Assembly (NCBI GenBank): GCA_027943245.1 | Contig: JANDJZ010000797.1 | Coordinates: 1 to 12,233, forward strand | Length of the DNA stretch: 12,233 nt | Direction: 5' to 3' | From: Acanthamoeba sp. SK_2022b | Taxonomy: Eukaryota > Discosea > Longamoebia > Acanthamoebidae | Shown here: positions 8,646 through 12,233 of the stretch, one piece after another | Layout of the letters: each line of letters starts with the position of its first letter | Numbering within the stretch: the stretch's first letter is position 1 | Position numbers and translations under genes: made by a program | Notes under the pieces: model-generated | What the model saw: only the letters and a program-made list of their open reading frames with translations | Told to the model about the DNA's origin: nothing | Databases searched by the model: none

Positions 8646-8792
8646 GATGACAGAGATGATGTTGATGTTGGTGCTGTGGTGTTGTTGTTTCTGTAGTGGT
8701 GTTGTGGTGGTGTCGTGGTGTTGTTGTGATGGTGTTGTGGTGATGGTGGTGGTGTTGTGGTGGTTGTGTTGTGATGAGTGGTGTGGTGATGA
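8646..8792. repeat. Block 7, + strand G/T
   Basis: Begins after a nine-base direct duplication (ACAGAGATG twice, 8641-8658) at the switch point. Confidence 0.9.
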
Positions 8793-8821
8793 TACAGCCA
8801 CAAAAATCACAACATCACCAC
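8783..8821. repeat. Inverted repeat at G/T-to-A/C switch
   Basis: Nine-base perfect arms (GTGGTGATG and CATCACCAC) with a 21-base loop. Confidence 0.7.
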
Positions 8822-9066
8822 TACCACGACAACAACATCCAGGTAACCAGCACCACACCATCGCCACCACAACACCATCACAACACCATCACCACACCAT
8901 CAACAGCACCACAATGTCACCACAACACCATCACAACACCACCACCACAACACCACATCACAACACCACAACAACACCACACCACCACATCACAACACCA
9001 CAACAACAACACCACAACAACATCACCACAAAACCACCGTTATATCACCAAAACACCACAACAACA
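8796..9066. repeat. Block 8, + strand A/C
   Basis: CACAACACCATCACC-type repeats. Starts with slightly mixed sequence containing a few G. Confidence 0.9.
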
Positions 9067-9067
9067 T

Positions 9068-9227
9068 TGTAGTGGTGGTTGTGGTTTTGTGGTGATGTTG
9101 TGGTGTTATGGCCTGGTGTTGTTGGTATGTTATGGTGAGGTTGGTGTGGTGTTGTGGTGTTGTGGTGGTGTTGTGGTGTTGTGGTGTGGTGGTGTTGTGG
9201 TTTAGTGTAGTGACGGTGTTGTGGTGA
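9068..9227. repeat. Block 9, + strand G/T
   Basis: Ends in a tight perfect palindrome at 9215-9240. Confidence 0.9.
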
Positions 9228-9240
9228 CCACCACAACACC
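9215..9240. repeat. Inverted repeat at G/T-to-A/C switch
   Basis: Eleven-base perfect arms (GGTGTTGTGGT and ACCACAACACC) with a four-base loop GACC. Confidence 0.9.
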
Positions 9241-9534
9241 ACAACACCACAACACCACAACACCACCACACCACACAGAACAACATCACCACAACACACA
9301 ACACCAACACAACACCACCAGAACATCCACACCACAATACCACCACAACACCGCCACAACTCCCCCACAACACCCCCACAACATCACCACATCATCACAA
9401 CACCACACAACATCTCCACGACACCATCACCACAACACCATACCACCATAACAACACCATACCACCACAACACCACATGACCACAACTCCACTAAACACC
9501 ACCACAACACCACCACACCACCACCACATATCCA
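9228..9534. repeat. Block 10, + strand A/C
   Basis: Opens with four exact copies of an eight-base CACAACAC word and runs into the shared 20-mer junction. Confidence 0.9.
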
Positions 9535-9567
9535 TTCCCAAATTGGGGTAGGCCCATTGGGCTGGGG
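9535..9567. other. Junction with shared 20-mer (copy 2)
   Basis: The same 20-base word as at 4792-4811 lies at 9535-9554, again exactly where A/C changes to G/T. It is followed by GGCCCATTGGGCTGGGG rather than the sequence after copy 1. Confidence 0.85.
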
Positions 9568-9676
9568 GGTGGGGGTGTTGTGTGGGGTTGGTGTTGTGGT
9601 TATGATGTGGTGATGTTGTGGTGGTGGTGTGGTGGTGGTGTGGAGTTGTGGTGATGTGGTGGTTTTGTGGTGTTGT
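9568..9676. repeat. Block 11, + strand G/T
   Basis: GTGGTGGTGTGG-type repeats ending in a near-perfect palindrome at 9665-9689. Confidence 0.9.
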
Positions 9677-9689
9677 TACAACTCCACAA
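9665..9689. repeat. Near-perfect palindrome at G/T-to-A/C switch
   Basis: Twelve-base arms matching at eleven positions around a single central base at 9677. Confidence 0.85.
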
Positions 9690-10212
9690 CCACAACATCA
9701 TCACCACAACATCACCACAAGCACATCACCACAACATCATAAACAAAACACCACAACAACATCACACCATCACTACAACACCATCACCACAACATCACTG
9801 CCAAAACACCACAACACTACCACCACATCACCACAACACCACCACCACAACACTATTACCACCACTTCAACACCACTATACTACCACACCACCATTCCCC
9901 CACGATACTACAACATAGCACCACAACACTAACAGCACCACAACATCACAACAACATCTCCACAACACCACCACGCCACCACCACAACACCACCACAACA
10001 CCAACATCTCCACAACACCACCAACACCACAACACCACCACAACACCAACATCTCCATAAAATCACCCCAACACACAACCACATCACCATATCATCACCG
10101 CGACATCACCACAACAACACCACATACCACATCATCACCACATCAACACCAGAACACCACCACATCAACACCACTACAACAGCACCATACCAATACACCA
10201 GCACAACAACAT
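9678..10212. repeat. Block 12, + strand A/C
   Basis: Contains a higher-order unit of about 45-50 bp marked by CAACATCTC ending at 9960, 10010 and 10055. Confidence 0.9.
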
Positions 10213-10232
10213 CATGGTGTGGTGTTGTTGTG
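10202..10232. repeat. Inverted repeat at A/C-to-G/T switch
   Basis: Ten-base perfect arms (CACAACAACA and TGTTGTTGTG) with an 11-base loop. Confidence 0.8.
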
Positions 10233-10671
10233 GTGATGCTGTGATAGTGGTGGGGTGGTAGTGTTGTGGAGATTGATGGTGTAGTGTTGTTGTGTTGTGG
10301 TAATGATGTAGTGAGACGATGTTGTGGTGTTGTGGTAATGTTGTGGTGATTGGTGGTGTGCTGGTGTTATGGTCATCTTGTTATGGTGGTGTTATGGTGT
10401 GGTGGTGTTGTGGTGTTGTGGTGGCGTTGTGAGGTTGTAGTCGTTGTTATGTGGATGTTGTGGTGATGTAGTTGTTATGGTGGTGGTGTTGTGGTGTGGT
10501 TGTTATGTTGTTGTAGTGGTTTGGTGGTGTTGTTGTGGTGATGGGGTGCTGATGTTGTGGTGTTGTAGTGGTTTTGGTGTGTTGTGGGAATGTTGTGCTG
10601 GTGTTGTGCAGGTGTTGAGGTGGTGTTGTGGTGGTTTTGTTGTGTTGTGGTTGTGGTATAGTGGTGGTGAG
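10215..10671. repeat. Block 13, + strand G/T (right edge)
   Basis: GTTGTGGTGATG-type repeats with more substitutions near the edge. The array ends abruptly at about 10671 in GGTGAGGAAAACTAG. Confidence 0.9.
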
Positions 10672-10676
10672 GAAAA

Positions 10677-11318
10677 CTAGAAATAACCTTCGATTGTAAA
10701 GGACCCAGCTGTAGTAATCATTATAACACAAGCAGACACCATAGTCATAGACCTGAAAACAATAATCAGCCTATGATTAGTTGCAGCAAGCACAAGTGAA
10801 GGTACCAAAGGCAGGTAAAACTCAAAGAACTCGACGAAGTGCTTGGTGACTGCCACTCCAGCAGGATTGTCCTGCATCAGGCACAGCTGGTGCAGGCCAG
10901 GGGAAATGCAAGGGTATGCTTTGGCAAGGAGATTAAAGTACTAGTGTGTCAGGGTAATCAGCTTAGGTTTGACAAAGCGGAGTGAGGAAGTAGCTATGGC
11001 GTGGAATGCAGGGCCAGTGATTGTTAGAAGGTAGGTGGGAAAAAACAATCCGTGAGTACTCAGCTCAGTGACCTTGTAGGGATGCCATGAGCCTAAGCAG
11101 AGCACCACCTCATAGTGAAGTGCACCTCCCATGCCCTTTCTTTCAAAGGCTTGCTGCCGAACATCAAAACCAACTGGTAAGTGTTTCAACCATTGGCAAT
11201 TGCGGAATGGCAAGGTACCAACTAGAACCAGTAGAAAATGATAATGTGTACCACACATAAGAGTGTTGAGTGGTTGAATGAGTGTTGTATAATCAGCTGA
11301 TGTTGTTAGCTTCATCAA
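10677..11318 (-). pseudogene. Unrecognised protein-coding region with one in-frame TAG
   Basis: On the - strand one frame stays open from about 11333 to a TAG at 10677 except for a single TAG at 10943-10941, a span of over 200 codons. Both halves are protein-like. The upstream half has a hydrophobic segment (HYHFLLVLVGTLPF) and reads WLKHLPVGFDVRQQAF; the downstream half has hydrophobic stretches such as FFEFYLPLVPSLVLAA. The ATG at 11315 is preceded in frame by a TAG at about 11334-11336, which could also be the end of a splice acceptor. A donor-like CAG/GTCTAT lies near 10753. I do not recognise the family. The internal stop may mean a pseudogene, a sequencing error or an intron boundary. 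The + strand of the same region has many stops. Confidence 0.4.
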
Positions 11319-11429
11319 GTCCTGGCTGGCTGCCTACATTGCAGGACCAAAGATCCACAGGTAGTGACTAGCTGGTTGAGGCCTTGATCTCATTGGCTTA
11401 ATTCTCCATTATGCGCAAATGGCATAGCC
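11319..11429. other. Gap between divergent coding-like regions
   Basis: Short AT-balanced stretch between the - strand frame ending upstream at about 11333 and the + strand model. The + strand frame of the next gene is open from a TGA near 11386, so its true start may lie within this gap. No promoter motif is evident. Confidence 0.3.
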
Positions 11430-12109
11430 ATGTTGATGATTGAGAACACAAGCTGGGACAAGATCACCCAACTGATTGGCCAGGAGTTCTTGGAGTACGT
11501 TGTACAGCAATGGGTTGGCCCATTTCTCAAGATTTGGCTGGGCAAGACAGATCTACCTCCAAACTTCAAGGGGCATGCACTTTCAATTTCCACCATGCAG
11601 AGTGTCACTGAGGTTGACCCAAGCCGCTTCTTGTCCCATGTCTTTCCAAATCAGGCCAAGGTGCTATCCTGCAACCTTGCTTTGGGGCAGTCTGACCTCA
11701 TCCCGCTTTTCTGTATGTGTATTCCAGGAACAACACCTGTCTACAAGTGATTTGATTAATCATTCCTTTTTGTAATTGAGAACACTGACTAACCCTGTTT
11801 TTATGCAGCGCTTGTCCTCATAGACCTTCTGTATGGGCTTGCTCTGTCACAGGGCATTACAGACTCAGCACATGGGGGTGCAAGGCCCTTTACATCTGCA
11901 CCCTCATCCACTCCACCAAGTACTGCAACAAAGCTGACCACTTTGTTGTGGTGCTTTTCTGTGAGCACTCACTCACACCAAGTTATATGGCTCAGATCAA
12001 GCTGGCTTATCCCCAGTGCTTGATCACCATGGGTGTGATGACCCTCACCAATGGGGTGGTGCCTGTTGGCTCTTCAGAAGACCTATATCATTGTTTGCTT
12101 CAGCATTGA
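11430..12109 (+). CDS. Unrecognised two-exon protein
   Basis: Exon 1 from the ATG at 11430 to 11746 and exon 2 from 11809 to a TGA at 12107-12109 join in phase to 205 residues. The 62-bp intron (11747-11808) begins GTGATT, ends TTTTTATGCAG and contains GACTAAC, close to a branch-point consensus, about 20 bases before the acceptor. Exon 1 reads WDKITQLIGQEFLEYVVQQW and FLKIWLGKTDLPPNF, clearly protein-like. Exon 2 includes KADHFVVVLFCEHS and YMAQIKLAYPQCLITMGVMT. I do not recognise the family and see no catalytic motif. The frame is open upstream to about 11386, so the start is uncertain. Near the 3' end a different + strand frame becomes more protein-like (next entry), so the gene may be frameshifted or have another intron. 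Confidence 0.45.
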
Positions 12110-12233
12110 CAAGCAGGTTAGCTTCAATGCTGCTACACCTGAAGACTACCACCTCCCCTTCCACTGTCATTCCCCCAGCCTCTGGCAAGACTCCCAGCAG
12201 CAGCCTGTGAACTACGGTCAGAAGCCTCTTAGG
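12051..12233 (+). CDS. Open frame at window edge, possible continuation of the preceding gene
   Basis: A + strand frame is open from 12051 to the end of the window (61 codons) and reads CLLALQKTYIIVCFSIDKQ and then FNAATPEDYHLPFHC, protein-like until the edge. It overlaps the last part of the preceding model in another frame. Either a small indel has shifted the frame of a pseudogene, or a 44-bp intron (12034-12077, GTGATG to CTTCAG) joins the two, which would keep the frame. I do not recognise the product. Confidence 0.35.
   Translation, partial: MGWCLLALQKTYIIVCFSIDKQVSFNAATPEDYHLPFHCHSPSLWQDSQQQPVNYGQKPLR

Larger units (their letters stand above)
4611..10671. repeat. 6-kb CAC/CAA satellite array with repeated polarity reversals
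   Basis: Almost the whole 6.06 kb is built from short words (CAC, CAA, CCACA, CCACAA, with occasional ATC) such that one strand contains nearly only A and C and the other nearly only G and T. Six G/T-to-A/C and six A/C-to-G/T switches on the + strand divide it into 13 blocks, listed separately. The many long open frames in it, up to 484 codons of Thr/His/Pro/Asn, arise because A/C sequence cannot form stop codons except TAA after rare T; they are not genes. The G/T strand is rich in GG pairs and could form G-quadruplex or G:T-rich structures. Confidence 0.95.

Noticed and set aside
7196..8650. 484-codon open frame of Thr, His, Pro and Asn
   Set aside because: It is satellite sequence read in one frame. 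Stop codons need T followed by A or G, which hardly occurs in A/C sequence, and neighbouring frames are equally open. The same applies to all other His/Thr and Val/Gly/Trp frames of 4.6-10.7 kb.
4611..10671. Telomere
   Set aside because: TGTGG and TTGTGG words look telomere-like, but the array is internal, has unique sequence on both sides and points both ways.
4611..10671. CRISPR array
   Set aside because: There are no constant repeats separated by unique spacers; the whole region is simple sequence, and the window is eukaryotic.

Overview
The window is nuclear DNA of a eukaryote, probably unicellular and possibly algal; I cannot name the lineage. The evidence is short GT-AG introns (about 60-140 bp) with pyrimidine-rich acceptors, phase-consistent spliced gene models, and two eukaryote-style genes. 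Nothing looks bacterial.

Left part (1-4035), GC-rich. Position 1 lies in an open, GC-rich, exon-like stretch of unknown function. A degenerate tRNA-like element (347-417) with A box, B box and a downstream T7 tract follows. Then come two convergent genes. On the + strand, 854-2559, is an 8-exon DHHC-type protein S-acyltransferase with four membrane segments, a DPG motif, the zinc/DHHC domain and a TTxE motif. On the - strand, 3867-2703, is a 5-exon lipoate/octanoate-protein ligase of the LplA-like family, with the RRFSGGGTV loop and a HRKFGGNAQ lysine motif. Both models splice in phase and the stops are 143 bp apart, across an ATTTA/AATAAA-rich shared 3' region.

Middle part (4036-10671). About 6.6 kb is built almost wholly from CAC/CAA-type simple sequence. 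One strand has nearly only A and C, the other nearly only G and T. The polarity flips about a dozen times. All six flips from G/T to A/C on the + strand sit on palindromes with short centres. Two of the flips from A/C to G/T share a 20-bp unique motif. Embedded are homogeneous stretches of a hexamer (CCACAA, about 20 copies) and a pentamer (CCACA). A perfect (CAC)20 tract already lies in an intron of the lipoate ligase gene. A 430-bp non-repeat island (4179-4610) sits inside the left edge.

Right part (10680-12233), with a more balanced composition. It holds protein-like open frames I do not recognise. One is on the - strand (11318-10677) with a single in-frame TAG. The other is a two-exon + strand model (11430-12109) with a branch-point-like intron and a possible late frame change. 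Short - strand coding-like sequence at 4612-4490 on the far side of the array may belong to a gene the array has split, but that is inference.
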